A stretch of 64,000 nucleotides of DNA from the NCBI RefSeq assembly GCF_000819445.1, contig NZ_CP005286.1, positions 2,617,313-2,681,312 of the forward strand, written 5' to 3'. Each line of letters starts with the position of its first letter. Position 1 is the first letter of the stretch. The stretch is from Corynebacterium humireducens NBRC 106098 = DSM 45392. Its GTDB lineage: Bacteria > Actinomycetota > Actinomycetes > Mycobacteriales > Mycobacteriaceae. Shown here one piece after another: positions 53,301 to 61,416 of the stretch. Made by a program: the position numbers and the translations under genes. Below the pieces are notes generated by a model, which had not been told where the DNA came from, did not search any database, and was given only the letters and a program-made list of their open reading frames with translations.

Positions 53301-53458
53301 CCGACTCCCCGGAGGGGCTGCCGCTGCTGGGTTCCGGTGAGCTCCGCGCGGGCCGCACCACCCTGGAGCTGGACCGCCCGATGACCGCCGGGGGAGTGCT
53401 CCTGTGGTTCCCCGCGTCGACGGTGCTCGCCGAGGTCGAGGTCGTGGGTCTGCGGTAG
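50354..53458 (+). CDS. murJ: Lipid II flippase MurJ with pseudokinase domain
   Basis: 1034 aa. Residues about 65-590 are the MurJ/MviN core of about 14 helices (SRITGFLRNLLIAVTLGG at the start; GLGTTLGVIVQAAIMVPPLRRAGV later). Then a cytoplasmic kinase-like domain (about 640-830: FRLLADHGSVPGARFWHAKEQETGREVALTFVD) with no catalytic HRD or DFG visible, a membrane helix (TVLLATVAIGAVLLVAALTTYLV) and an extracytoplasmic discoidin-like end. This is the mycobacterial MviN layout, in which the pseudokinase binds FhaA when phosphorylated. Essential for peptidoglycan synthesis. Confidence 0.93.
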   Translation: MTMSENLRSRFVAATPPAPVPEQRAAPPAPVEDRSRLRAPEPDTPETPGASSGVASDADVVRAGGSMAIATLVSRITGFLRNLLIAVTLGGAVGSAFNTANTLPNLITEVVLGAVLTSLVVPVLVRAEKEDADHGTAFFRRLFTLSASLLIVVTVISVIAAPLLTRMMLDADGEVNVVQSTSFAFLLLPQIFFYGIFALFMAVLNTRGIFRPGAWAPVANNVVSIAVLLLYMLLPGELGETAPSGVMDPHVLLLGLGTTLGVIVQAAIMVPPLRRAGVDLRPLWGIDERLKQFGGMAVAIVAYVAVSQLGYIITTRIASLYDAAAPLIYQQHWLLLQVPYGIIGVTLLTAIMPRLSRHAADGDDRAVVGDLSMATKLTFIALIPIVVFFTAFGPDIGVALFAYRNFDTESGILLGLTLSFSAFTLLPYALVLLHLRVFYAREEAWTPTFIIAGITATKIVLSLLAPMVASSPSRVVVLLGAANGFGFVAGAVIGALLLRRKLGHLGTRSQLHTTVWASAASLIGVAVALFVDWLLPSLTGLGSFGVLIRVGISGIVFLIATGVALSFSGLPEVQNLGRAFARIPGLSRFVRPDQSKAIEVGASDPQEVSAQLVAMDAFNASPAPAPMSAGVVRGPRLVPGAPVSDGRFRLLADHGSVPGARFWHAKEQETGREVALTFVDTSGNAPLAPASPAAAAGAAAEVSRRTRRLAGVPGVAENIEVLAYRAGCLVVADWVPGSSLRAVAEGGDLDPEAVAAALVPLVEGAAQDLPLGLDNHARIRISTSGVAVLAFPAVLPDATPDRDHTSVRSILRLLGQEDLHAETDLAALAATLRERGGVAGGEEQLVVEEDVEPRPDERAGFGSKSYSRGSTVLLATVAIGAVLLVAALTTYLVSVIGGDREATPVNQDSIQGSATETTPRPLPRVQPATASVPAVTDGSPDTVWTGQGGVTVSLADPAELRTLLFESGGGEVEVYGLTEGTVADSPEGLPLLGSGELRAGRTTLELDRPMTAGGVLLWFPASTVLAEVEVVGLR

Positions 53459-53553
53459 CTCCCACCCCGGTGGGCGGGGTGTCCCACCTGCCCGGCGGGC
53501 CCCCGGGGGATCGGTTCCAATGGCTGTGTCAGCAGTGTTTTCCGGGGGGAAAA

Positions 53554-54123
53554 ATGACACAGACACAGACCGACCGGCGCCTGGTCGCCGACTACATCAG
53601 CGGGGATCTACGGGCCTTCACCACGATCGTCGAGAGGCACCGTGCGCGGCTGCTGTGGGTGGCGCGCCGCTACGGGCACAACGAGGACGACGCACAGGAC
53701 ATCCTGCAGGAGGCGTTGTTCAAGGCGAGCTGCAGCCTCCACACGTGGCGGCACGAGTCCTCGCTCAGCACCTGGCTGCACCGCCTGGTGATGAACTCGG
53801 GGTGGGACTTCCGCAATCACCGCCGTCACCTCGAGGTCCCCTCGCTTGACGACGGCGCCGTCCCCCACGACATCAACCCGCTGCTGGCCTCCGACCCGAT
53901 CAGCCGCACGGAGGAGACGCTGCAGCTGCACCAGTCGCTCGCGCGTCTGCACCCGGACCAGCGGCGCGCGCTGTGGCTCATCGACATCGAGGGGTGGACG
54001 ATCGGGCACGTCGCCGAGCGGGAGGGCGTGCGGCCGGGGACCATCAAGTCGCGCCGCAACCGGGCGCGGGAGGCGCTGCGCGCGGAGCTGGCGCGGGAAT
54101 GTTCCACGGTGACGGAGCGTTGA
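53554..54123 (+). CDS. sigM: ECF sigma factor SigM
   Basis: 189 aa. Sigma-70 region 2 (DLRAFTTIVERHRARLLWVARRYGHNEDDAQDILQEALFKA) and region 4 (LARLHPDQRRALWLIDIEGWTIGHVAEREGVRPGTIKSRRNRAREAL) joined by a short linker. Position between murJ and trxB is that of corynebacterial and mycobacterial sigM, which controls thiol and envelope stress genes. No anti-sigma gene follows; none is seen in the window. The ATG at 53554 has GGGGGGAAAA upstream. The trxB promoter lies within its last codons. Confidence 0.88.
   Translation: MTQTQTDRRLVADYISGDLRAFTTIVERHRARLLWVARRYGHNEDDAQDILQEALFKASCSLHTWRHESSLSTWLHRLVMNSGWDFRNHRRHLEVPSLDDGAVPHDINPLLASDPISRTEETLQLHQSLARLHPDQRRALWLIDIEGWTIGHVAEREGVRPGTIKSRRNRAREALRAELARECSTVTER
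54095..54121 (+). promoter_or_regulatory. SigH/SigM-type promoter of trxB
   Basis: GGGAAT (54095-54100), 17 bp, CGTT (54118-54121) fits the corynebacterial ECF pattern GGAAT-N16-20-CGTT used by SigH and related factors. Start of transcription would be near 54128, giving about 53 nt before the trxB ATG. It lies inside the 3' end of sigM. Confidence 0.6.
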
Positions 54124-54180
54124 GTACGGCAGACACATAGACTTGCGCTGAGTAGCAGTACACGCACCACAGGAGAATCA

Positions 54181-55104
54181 ATGACCGTTCACGACGTCGC
54201 CATCATCGGTTCCGGCCCCGCCGGCTACACCGCCGCCATCTACGCCGCGCGCGCAGAGCTCAAGCCCATCATGTTCGAGGGCTACGAGTACGGCGGTTCG
54301 CTGATGAACACCACCGACGTGGAAAACTTCCCCGGCTTCCAGGACGGCATCATGGGCCCGGACCTGATGATGCAGATGCGGGGCCAGGCCGAGCGTTTCG
54401 GCACCGACATGCGCATGGAGCTCGTGGACAAGGTGGAGCTGGACGGTCCCGTGAAGCGGATCCACGTGGGCGACGAGGTCCACGAGGCCCGCACCGTCAT
54501 CCTCGCCACCGGCGCCGCCCCGCGTCTGCTGGGTGTCCCGGGTGAGAACGAGCTCATGGGCCGCGGCGTGTCCTCGTGCGCGACCTGCGACGGCTTCTTC
54601 TTCAAGGGCCAGGAGATCGCGGTCATCGGTGGCGGTGACTCCGCGATGGAGGAGGCCACCTTCCTGACGAAGTTCGCCGACAAGGTGACCATCGTGCACC
54701 GTCGTGAGGAGTTCCGCGCGTCCGCCATCATGCTGGAGCGGGCCCGCGCCAACGAGAAGATCGAGTGGGCCCTGAACAAGGTGGTGGACCACGTCATCGA
54801 GAAGGACAACAAGGTCGGCGGCATCGTGCTGCGCGACACGATCACCGGTGAGCTGTCCGAGCTGCCGGTCGCCGCGATGTTCGTCGCCATCGGCCACGAC
54901 CCGCGTTCCGGTTTCCTCGACGGTCAGGTCGAGCTGAAGGAGGGCGGCTACGTGAAGGTGTCCGAGCCGTCCACCGCGACCTCCGCCCCGGGCGTCTTCG
55001 CCTGCGGCGATCTTGTCGACGACCACTACCAGCAGGCCGTCACCGCCGCCGGCTCCGGTTGCCGCGCCGCCATCGACGCTGAGCACTATCTCGCCGCCCT
55101 CTAA
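54181..55104 (+). CDS. trxB: Thioredoxin reductase
   Basis: 307 aa low-molecular-weight reductase. FAD-binding [20 protein letters not shown] at the N-terminus, redox pair C133-A-T-C136, NADPH-binding [26 protein letters not shown] and the second FAD motif [23 protein letters not shown]. It reduces TrxA with NADPH. AGGAGAATCA precedes the ATG. trxA follows after 21 nt. Confidence 0.97.
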   Translation: MTVHDVAIIGSGPAGYTAAIYAARAELKPIMFEGYEYGGSLMNTTDVENFPGFQDGIMGPDLMMQMRGQAERFGTDMRMELVDKVELDGPVKRIHVGDEVHEARTVILATGAAPRLLGVPGENELMGRGVSSCATCDGFFFKGQEIAVIGGGDSAMEEATFLTKFADKVTIVHRREEFRASAIMLERARANEKIEWALNKVVDHVIEKDNKVGGIVLRDTITGELSELPVAAMFVAIGHDPRSGFLDGQVELKEGGYVKVSEPSTATSAPGVFACGDLVDDHYQQAVTAAGSGCRAAIDAEHYLAAL

Positions 55105-55125
55105 GCAAACTGTAAGGAGAATCAC

Positions 55126-55449
55126 ATGAGTAATGTCATCGAGGTCACCGAGGCCAACTTCCGCGAGGTCGTCATCGACTCCGACAAGCCCGTCATCGTC
55201 GATTTCTGGGCCGAATGGTGCGGCCCCTGCAAGAAGCTGAGCCCCGTCTTGGACGAGGTAGCAGCGGAATTGGGCGACACCGTGACCGTCGCGAAGGTCA
55301 ACGTCGACGAGGAGCGCACCCTCGGCGCCATGTTCCAGATCATGTCGATCCCGGCGGTCCTCTACTTCAAGGACGGCGAGAAGGTCGACGAGTTCATCGG
55401 CGTCCGACCCCGCTCCCACATCATGGCGAAGCTGGAACCGCTGCTCTAA
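55126..55449 (+). CDS. trxA: Thioredoxin
   Basis: 107 aa. Active site W-C32-G-P-C35 followed by K; cis-proline loop SIPAVLYFKDGEKVDEFIG. Partner of TrxB in the same operon, with AAGGAGAATCAC before the ATG. Supplies electrons for disulfide reduction in the cytoplasm; members of Corynebacterium also rely on mycothiol. Confidence 0.96.
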   Translation: MSNVIEVTEANFREVVIDSDKPVIVDFWAEWCGPCKKLSPVLDEVAAELGDTVTVAKVNVDEERTLGAMFQIMSIPAVLYFKDGEKVDEFIGVRPRSHIMAKLEPLL

Positions 55450-55536
55450 CTGGTAGCCTGAGTGGCCTAGTGCAGCACCGGCCGACTCCTGACGGCTGGG
55501 ATAGGATCTGTAGCATCTGACCCTGGAAGGAGCGCC

Positions 55537-56706
55537 GTGACCAAGACGTTTCGCGTTGGTGACCGCAGCCCACGGGTGGCGGAGGCCCGTTCCACCCTCG
55601 CCCGCCTGGGCCTTCTCCCCGGCTACGAGCCGGACCTCTCGGACAAGTACGCCGAGGAGGACAAGTTCTTCGACGAGAGCCTGTCCCACGTCCTCAAGGC
55701 CTTCCAGCAGTCCCGTGGCATCGTGCCGTCCGGCAACATCGACGACATGACGCTGCGGGAGCTCCGCCACGCCTCCTACGCCCTGGGCAGCCGCGTCCTG
55801 TCGTACCAGCCGAACAACGAGCTGGTCGGCGACGACGTCACCCAGCTCCAGAACCAGCTGCAGGAACTGGGCTTCTACTCCCACCGCATCGACGGCCACT
55901 TCGGCCCCGGCACCTACGAGGCGCTGGCCAACTTCCAGCTGAACTCCGGCCTCCAGGACGACGGCGTGTGCGGCCCGGAGACCATCCGCGCCCTCAAGCT
56001 GCTCGGCCGACGCATCACCGGCGGCAGCCCCCACGCCATCCGCGAACGCGAACAGGTCCGCACCGCCGGCCCCAAGCTCGCCGGCAAGCGCGTGGTCATC
56101 GACCCCGCCCTCGGCGGCTCCCACAAGGGCCACGTCGTGCAGGGCCCCTACGGCCAGATCGCGGAGGAGGAGATCATCTGGGATCTCGCCTCCCGCATCG
56201 AGGGCCGCATGATCGCCGCCGGCATGGAGACCATCAAGTCCCGCCCCCGCATGGACAACCCCTCGGCGACCGCGCGTGCCGACGTCGCCAACGCCTTCGG
56301 CGCCGACCTCATCATCTCGCTCAAGTGCGACCACTACCCGAACGAGAAGGCCAACGGCATCGCCACCTTCTACTTCGGCTCCGACACCGGCAACAGCTCC
56401 CTCACCGGTGAGACCCTCTCCGGCTACATCCAGCGCGAGATCGTCGCCCGCACCAACCTGCAGAACTGCGGCTCCCACGCCCGCACCTGGGAGATGCTGC
56501 GCTTCACGCAGGCCCCGACCGTCGAGGTCGTCCTCGGCTACCTCTCCAACCCGGGTGACGTCGCGCAGCTGACCGACCCGGCGGTGCGGGACGCGATGGC
56601 CGAGGCCGTCGTCGTCGCCGTGAAGCGCCTCTACCTGCTGGACCGTGACGACGCCCCGACCGGCACCTACAAGTTCTCCGAGCTGCTGCGGGCCGAGCAG
56701 GCCTGA
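55537..56706 (+). CDS. cwlM: CwlM-like cytoplasmic amidase homolog, likely inactive
   Basis: 389 aa without signal peptide. Two tandem peptidoglycan-binding-1 domains (about 5-75 and 85-160: VTQLQNQLQELGFYSHRIDGHFGPGTYEALANFQL), then an Amidase_3 domain. The first zinc ligand is lost: VVIDPALGGSHKG replaces the DPGHGG motif. The second His region reads ISLKCDH instead of ISIHAN. This fits mycobacterial CwlM, a PknB target that stimulates MurA and contacts FhaA/MurJ rather than cutting wall. GTG start with AAGGAG upstream. Conserved position after trxA. Confidence 0.87.
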   Translation: MTKTFRVGDRSPRVAEARSTLARLGLLPGYEPDLSDKYAEEDKFFDESLSHVLKAFQQSRGIVPSGNIDDMTLRELRHASYALGSRVLSYQPNNELVGDDVTQLQNQLQELGFYSHRIDGHFGPGTYEALANFQLNSGLQDDGVCGPETIRALKLLGRRITGGSPHAIREREQVRTAGPKLAGKRVVIDPALGGSHKGHVVQGPYGQIAEEEIIWDLASRIEGRMIAAGMETIKSRPRMDNPSATARADVANAFGADLIISLKCDHYPNEKANGIATFYFGSDTGNSSLTGETLSGYIQREIVARTNLQNCGSHARTWEMLRFTQAPTVEVVLGYLSNPGDVAQLTDPAVRDAMAEAVVVAVKRLYLLDRDDAPTGTYKFSELLRAEQA

Positions 56707-56739
56707 CCCGTCCCGCCCGCCCGCCCGCCCCGCCGCCAA

Positions 56740-56813
56740 GTTCGAGACCACATGTTCGGGACAGGACTCCTCTCGAACGTGCCCCACGCTCCCGGGCCCG
56801 GTCCCGAACATGT
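56740..56813. repeat. Inverted-repeat cluster upstream of the nuclease-like gene
   Basis: ACATGTTCGGGAC (56750-56762) and its exact complement GTCCCGAACATGT (56801-56813) form a 13-bp inverted repeat. GTTCGAGA (56740-56747) pairs with TCTCGAAC (56771-56778). The extended unit TCGAGA-N2-ACATGTTCGG recurs at 57928-57945. The region could serve as a terminator for cwlM or as a mobile-element end. Confidence 0.65.
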
Positions 56814-56956
56814 CCTCTCGCCCTTAGCAGGCGCCTGACAGCCCGGCAACCGCGGCCCCGCGCCACCTGTGGACAACCACGCCCCATCCACAGGCACGGG
56901 TGCGCCTCCGCAACCTCGACTGTCCTCCGCCTGCCGCAGGCATCACGCTGGCAGTC

Positions 56957-57925
56957 ATGACACCCGACTGGAAAGACACCCACCGCCTCCTCCGTCTGCG
57001 CCGGCAGCCCTACGACAGCCCTCAGATACGCGAACAGCTGGAGTCCGGGAAGCTGCGTCTCCTGACCAGCGAGATAGCCGTCCCCGCGTCCTACTACCGC
57101 GCTCTGCCGCCGTGGGAGAAGGCGGAGGCGCGCGCCGCAGCGGTGGGCCTGACGGTGGACAGGGGCGTCGTCGCGGGCAAGGCGGCGGCACGGCTGTGGG
57201 GGATCGGGCTCCTGAGCGTCGAGAACAAGGTGGAGGTCCAGCTGCCGGGCCGTGTCCGCGCGGGCAGCCGTGGGACGTGGACGACGGGTGCCCGCTACCG
57301 CTCGGTGATCCTCCCGAAGCGGTATCAGACGGTGGAGCGGGGGATCCGAGTCACCACCCGTCTGCGTTGCCTCGTGGACATCGCCCGGCACGAGCCGCTG
57401 GACGAGGCTGTCGTCGCTCTCGACTCCGCCCGCCACCTCTGGCCGGAGCTGACGCTCGAGCGCATCAACCGGGAGTTCGCCGAGATGGGGACGGTCCGCA
57501 ACGGCTCACGGTTCCGCGCGGCCCTCGAGCGCTCGCGCCCGGACATCGGGAGCCCGTGGGAGACGAAAGCCCGGCTCCTGCTCATCGACGCCGCCCTCCC
57601 AGAGGTCCAGAGCGTCGAGACGCAGGTGGAGTTCCGTGACCCGCTCACCGGCCGGAGCTACTTCGTGGACATCCTCATCAACGGGTGGCTGGTCTTGGAA
57701 GTCGATGGCCGCAGCAAGTACCGGGGTGAGTACGGTGATCCGGCCACGGTGCTTCTCGACGAGCGCGACCGCGAGAAGGCCCTGCAGAACCTCGGGTCGG
57801 TGGTCCTCCGGGTGGGCGTGAAGGAGCTGACCGACGGCGGCGAGGGAGAGTGCACGATGGTGCAGCTGGTGCGGCGGGGGCTCCACAGCTTCACCGCCCC
57901 GACCTCCCTGCCCCGCGTCAGCTAG
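56957..57925 (+). CDS. DUF559-like endonuclease-fold protein, AbiEi-like
   Basis: 322 aa from the ATG at 56957 (a GTG at 56900 would add 19 residues). The N-terminal part resembles AbiEi-type winged regions (LLTSEIAVPASYYRAL, then AAARLWGI and TTRLRCLVDIARH). The C-terminal part looks like a restriction-endonuclease fold: ETKARLLLIDAALPEV, YFVDILINGWLVLEVDGRSKYRG with D and E-x-DG acidic residues, and LQNLGSVVLRVGVKEL, as in DUF559. Such proteins are common, dispersed actinobacterial accessory genes of unknown role. Inserted between cwlM and the Rv3916c-like gene and flanked by hairpin repeats. Confidence 0.7.
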   Translation: MTPDWKDTHRLLRLRRQPYDSPQIREQLESGKLRLLTSEIAVPASYYRALPPWEKAEARAAAVGLTVDRGVVAGKAAARLWGIGLLSVENKVEVQLPGRVRAGSRGTWTTGARYRSVILPKRYQTVERGIRVTTRLRCLVDIARHEPLDEAVVALDSARHLWPELTLERINREFAEMGTVRNGSRFRAALERSRPDIGSPWETKARLLLIDAALPEVQSVETQVEFRDPLTGRSYFVDILINGWLVLEVDGRSKYRGEYGDPATVLLDERDREKALQNLGSVVLRVGVKELTDGGEGECTMVQLVRRGLHSFTAPTSLPRVS

Positions 57926-57927
57926 CG

Positions 57928-58007
57928 TCGAGACGACATGTTCGGAGGGAGCCCGCCAACCCCGGACAAGGTCGAGAGGACATCTGCCCCCGCACATCTC
58001 CTCTCGA
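57928..58007. repeat. Hairpin repeat downstream of the nuclease-like gene
   Basis: TCGAGACGACATGTTCGG (57928-57945) repeats the unit found at 56743-56760. It is followed by a hairpin, TCGAGAGGACATCTGC (57972-57987) against GCACATCTCCTCTCGA (57992-58007), with two mismatches and a 4-nt loop. The same TCGAGAGGACAT core occurs in the minus strand at 56809-56820. Confidence 0.65.
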
Positions 58008-58041
58008 ACTTGTGCCAGGGCCAGGGCCAGTGGCGGCCCTG

Positions 58042-58701
58042 CTACATCAGCACCCGGTCGAACAGCTCCTCCACCGCGGAGAAGGCGAGCAGGTCGTGCG
58101 GCGGCGGCAGGTCCAGACGCAGGCGCGGCAGCACCGGATGGTCCGCGATGACCTGGAATCCCGCGGACTCGAGCACCGACACGGACATCAGCCCGATCTC
58201 GGAGGCGGAGCGCAGGATGGTGCCGACGGGTCCCTCAAGGAGCTCGTCGACGTCGGCACGCGCGAAGAAGTCCTCGCGCCAGCCGAAGGCCTCGACGGCG
58301 GTGGCGGCGCTGTCGACGAGGTGCATGATGCTGGCGTCGAGAAGCACGGACTCCAGCCCGACGCCGGCGAGTGCCCGGTCGATGAACAGGGAGGTGAGCA
58401 CCTCGGCGTCCTCGGAGACGGGGGCGGTGGGGAGTTGGACGCAGCCGGGGGCGGCGTCGCGGGAGCACCACAGGACGGTGGCCACGGCGCGTTCGTGGGT
58501 GGAGCGTTCGAGGGAGTAGCCGCAGTGTCCGTAGTCGAGCAGGGTGGTGGTGAGCCAGGCCTCCTTCTCGAAGGCGGGGTCGCCGGAGCCCTGCACGAGG
58601 GACGCGGCCTCGGGGTCGAGTTCCCAGAAGATCGACCGCCCGGCCTGCGGGTGGATGCGGCCGATGGTCTCCTGGCTGACGGGGATCAGTGTGGCGAACA
58701 C
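58042..58701 (-). CDS. Conserved protein next to parB, GNAT-like (Rv3916c type)
   Basis: 219 aa. The position after parB and opposite cwlM is that of Rv3916c in mycobacteria. The C-terminal half resembles an acetyltransferase fold (ESVLLDASIMHLVDSAATAVEAFGWRED and SVSVLESAGFQVIADHPVLPRLRLDLP), but no clear acetyl-CoA P-loop is visible. Function unknown. GTG start at 58701, 12 nt after the parB stop, so probably in the parAB operon. One CGTCGAGAAGC copy at 58335. Confidence 0.68.
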   Translation of the reverse strand: MFATLIPVSQETIGRIHPQAGRSIFWELDPEAASLVQGSGDPAFEKEAWLTTTLLDYGHCGYSLERSTHERAVATVLWCSRDAAPGCVQLPTAPVSEDAEVLTSLFIDRALAGVGLESVLLDASIMHLVDSAATAVEAFGWREDFFARADVDELLEGPVGTILRSASEIGLMSVSVLESAGFQVIADHPVLPRLRLDLPPPHDLLAFSAVEELFDRVLM

Positions 58702-58713
58702 GACCGTGCGCCT

Positions 58714-59754
58714 TTAGTCACGGCCTTCGATGAGGCCGAGGATGCGCTCGAAGTCCTCCTGATCACCGAATTCGACGACCATGCGGCCCTTGCGGCGTCC
58801 CATGGTGACGGTCACGCGGGTGTCCCAGGTGTCTCCGAGTCGGGTGGCCGCGTGGGTGAAGAAGGCGGGCTGCTCGACGGGTTCGGGCTTGCGGCGCTCG
58901 GGTTCGTCCTCACCCCGGTTGAGCAGGGTGACGGCCTCCTCGGTGGCGCGGACGGACAGGCCCTCGGCGACGACGCGGTCGGCGAGTTCCTCCATGCCGG
59001 CGGGTCCGCCGACCTTGAGGCCGAGGAGGGCGCGGGCGTGTCCGGCGGAGAGGACCCCGGCGGCGACGCGGCGCTGCACCGGCACGGGCAGGGCCAGGAG
59101 GCGGATGGTGTTGGTGATGACGGGGCGGGAGCGGCCGAGGCGCTGGGCGAGTTCGGCCTGGGTGACGTCGAACTCCTCGAGGAGCTGCTGGTACGCGGCG
59201 GCCTCTTCCAGGGGGTTGAGCTGGACGCGGTGGATGTTCTCCAGCAGGGCGTCGCGGAGCATGGCCCCGTCGTCGGTGCTGCGGACGATGGCGGGGATGG
59301 TGGTCAGGCCGGCGCGTCCGGCGGCCCGCCAGCGGCGCTCGCCCATGACGAGTTCGTAGCCGTCGGCGACCTCGCGGACGACGATGGGCTGCATGAGCCC
59401 GAACTCGCGGATGGAGTGGACCAGCTCGGCGAGGGCCTCCTCGTCGAAGACGTTCCGCGGCTGCTGCGGATTGGGGACGATCTCCGCGAGGGGGATCTCC
59501 CGGTAGGTGGCGCCCGGGTCCGGGGTGGGCTGCTGCTTGGCGACGTCGCCCGGCGTCGGGCCCGTGCCCGGCAGTCCGGGCTTCGGGGCGCCGGTCACGG
59601 GCTGGCGGTCCCTGTTGTCACGGGCACCCTTGGTGCCGCCGAGGATGACGTCCGCGGCACCGTCGCCGAGGCGGGGGGAGGAGGGCGTGGGAGAGGAGGG
59701 GATCAGGGCGGCGAGGCCGCGACCGAGTCCACCCTTACGAGTCTCCTGGTTCAT
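58714..59754 (-). CDS. parB: Chromosome partitioning protein ParB
   Basis: 346 aa. N-terminal [11 protein letters not shown] box that contacts ParA, a Ser/Pro/Gly linker, the CTPase/clamp domain ([41 protein letters not shown] and [12 protein letters not shown]), the helix-turn-helix ([29 protein letters not shown]) and a C-terminal dimerisation domain. It loads on the four parS sites of this window to organise the origin and recruit condensin. Starts 5 nt after parA. Confidence 0.97.
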   Translation of the reverse strand: MNQETRKGGLGRGLAALIPSSPTPSSPRLGDGAADVILGGTKGARDNRDRQPVTGAPKPGLPGTGPTPGDVAKQQPTPDPGATYREIPLAEIVPNPQQPRNVFDEEALAELVHSIREFGLMQPIVVREVADGYELVMGERRWRAAGRAGLTTIPAIVRSTDDGAMLRDALLENIHRVQLNPLEEAAAYQQLLEEFDVTQAELAQRLGRSRPVITNTIRLLALPVPVQRRVAAGVLSAGHARALLGLKVGGPAGMEELADRVVAEGLSVRATEEAVTLLNRGEDEPERRKPEPVEQPAFFTHAATRLGDTWDTRVTVTMGRRKGRMVVEFGDQEDFERILGLIEGRD

Positions 59755-59759
59755 GACGC

Positions 59760-60638
59760 CTACCTTTCTGATTCAAGCTGCTTGGCTGTCTCGGGGCTGA
59801 CACCGATGGGTCCGGTGGATTCGACGGGCTGGTAGTCGCCGCGGGAGGCGAACTCCTGGGCTGCGGCGAAGTAGGCGATCGCGCCACGGGACAGAGGCTC
59901 GTAGGTGAGGACGGTCTGGCCGTAGCCGGGGGCCTCGGAGACCTTCACCGAGCGGGGGATCATGGTGCCCAGGACGACGTCGCCGAAGTGGGCGCGGACC
60001 TCGGTGGCGACCTGCTCGGAGAGCTTCGTGCGTGCGTCGAACATGGTGAGCAGGATCGCGGAGATGTGGAGGTTGGTGTTGAGGTGCTGCCGGATCATCG
60101 AGATGTTGTTGAGCAGCTGGCCGACGCCCTCGAGTGCGTAGTACTCGCACTGGATGGGGATGAGGACCTCGTCGACGGCGGTCATCGCGTTGATGGTGAG
60201 CAGGCCGAGGGACGGCGGGCAGTCGATGATGACGTAGTCGAAGCCGTGCTCGTCGAGGAAGCCGGAGGCGCGCAGGGCGTCGTGCAGGCGGTACTCGCGG
60301 CGCACGAGGGAGACGAGCTCGATCTCCGCGCCGGCCAGGTCGATGGTGGCGGGGATGCAGAAGATGCTGTCCCCGGCGGTGGACTGCTGGACGGCCTGTT
60401 CCGCGGTGGCCTCGCCGATGAGCAGTTCGTAGCTGGAGATCGTGCCCGAGGTGTGCGCCACCCCGAGTGCCGTGGAGGCGTTGCCCTGCGGGTCCAGGTC
60501 GACGACGAGCACCTTCGCACCGTTCACCGCCAGACCGGCGGCGAGGTTGACGGAGCTGGTGGTCTTGCCTACGCCACCCTTCTGGTTGGCGACCGTGATG
60601 AGACGCGGCACGTCCGGCTTCGGCAACTGGTCAACCAT
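59760..60638 (-). CDS. parA: Chromosome partitioning ATPase ParA
   Basis: 292 aa. Deviant Walker [22 protein letters not shown] (shown in part; signature Lys in KGGVGKTT near residue 19), Walker B region [13 protein letters not shown] and [13 protein letters not shown], and [10 protein letters not shown] near the C-terminus. It segregates origins along the nucleoid with ParB and, in Corynebacterium, contacts polar DivIVA. The ATG at 60638 is used; no upstream ATG or GTG in frame was evident. Same direction as rsmG. Confidence 0.95.
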   Translation of the reverse strand: MVDQLPKPDVPRLITVANQKGGVGKTTSSVNLAAGLAVNGAKVLVVDLDPQGNASTALGVAHTSGTISSYELLIGEATAEQAVQQSTAGDSIFCIPATIDLAGAEIELVSLVRREYRLHDALRASGFLDEHGFDYVIIDCPPSLGLLTINAMTAVDEVLIPIQCEYYALEGVGQLLNNISMIRQHLNTNLHISAILLTMFDARTKLSEQVATEVRAHFGDVVLGTMIPRSVKVSEAPGYGQTVLTYEPLSRGAIAYFAAAQEFASRGDYQPVESTGPIGVSPETAKQLESER

Positions 60639-60697
60639 GTTTTCCGACCCGACCTCTTCCTCAACTGTGAAACTGTAACTGTCTAGCCTTCCCTACC

Positions 60698-61351
60698 TTA
60701 GTGCACGCGGGGAATCCTGATAACCGTCGTCGGCTCTTCGAGCAGTTCAGCGCCCACGGTGCGGATCTCCGCCTCACCGCCGCCGGCCTTCCGGATCTGC
60801 ACGGCGTCGCGTTCCAGCTCCTCGGTGACCGAGGATCCCTTCATGGCGATCATCTCGCCGCCCTTCCTCACCAGCGGCAGGGACCAGCCGGCGAGCTTGC
60901 CCAGCGGGGCGACGGCGCGGGAGGTGACGATGTCGACGCCCTCCCCGAGGGCCGCCCGGACCTGCTTCTCCTCGGCGCGGCCGCGGATGACGGTGACGTT
61001 GGGCAGGCCGAGCAGGTCAACGACCTCCTGCAGGTACACGGAGCGCTTGAGCAGCGGCTCGATGAGGGTGATGTCGAGGTCGGGGCGGGCGATCGCCAGG
61101 GGGATGCCGGGCAGGCCGGCCCCGGAGCCGACGTCGGCGACGCGGACGCCGTGGGGCATGGCCTCGCCGATGACGGCGCAGTTGAGGATGTGCCGGTCCC
61201 ACAGGCGGGGGACCTCGCGGGGGCCGATGAAACCGCGGATGGAACCGTCGGTGGCCAGGGAGCGGTGGTAGGCCTCGGCAAGCGGGAGCCGCTCGCCGAA
61301 GATCTCGGAGGCGACGGCGGGTGCGGGCAGCAGCTCGGGGGTCTCACTCAT
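60698..61351 (-). CDS. rsmG: 16S rRNA (guanine-527-N7)-methyltransferase
   Basis: 217 aa Rossmann-type SAM methyltransferase. SAM motif ADVGSGAGLPGIPLAIARPDLDITLIEPLLKR near residue 75; IVTSRAVAPLGKLAGWSLPLVRKGGEMIAMKGSS near residue 135. Modifies G527 of 16S rRNA; loss gives low-level streptomycin resistance. Conserved placement between yidC and parA. Confidence 0.95.
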   Translation of the reverse strand: MSETPELLPAPAVASEIFGERLPLAEAYHRSLATDGSIRGFIGPREVPRLWDRHILNCAVIGEAMPHGVRVADVGSGAGLPGIPLAIARPDLDITLIEPLLKRSVYLQEVVDLLGLPNVTVIRGRAEEKQVRAALGEGVDIVTSRAVAPLGKLAGWSLPLVRKGGEMIAMKGSSVTEELERDAVQIRKAGGGEAEIRTVGAELLEEPTTVIRIPRVH

Positions 61352-61364
61352 GTCTCATAACGAT

Positions 61365-61399
61365 ACAGCCACCCCGAACCGGTGGTTCGGGGTGGCTGT
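61365..61399. terminator. 16-bp perfect hairpin between yidC and rsmG
   Basis: ACAGCCACCCCGAACC (61365-61380) and GGTTCGGGGTGGCTGT (61384-61399) pair perfectly around a 3-nt loop. On the minus strand, 3' of yidC, it is followed by ATCGTT rather than a T run. It may reduce read-through or protect the upstream mRNA. Confidence 0.65.
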
Positions 61400-61416
61400 C
61401 GGGGGGCGTCGGGAAG

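Noticed and set aside
56740..56813. LexA/SOS box from ATGTTCG half sites
   Set aside because: Each unit has only one TGTTCG half; the opposite CGAACA half is not at the spacing of a LexA site.
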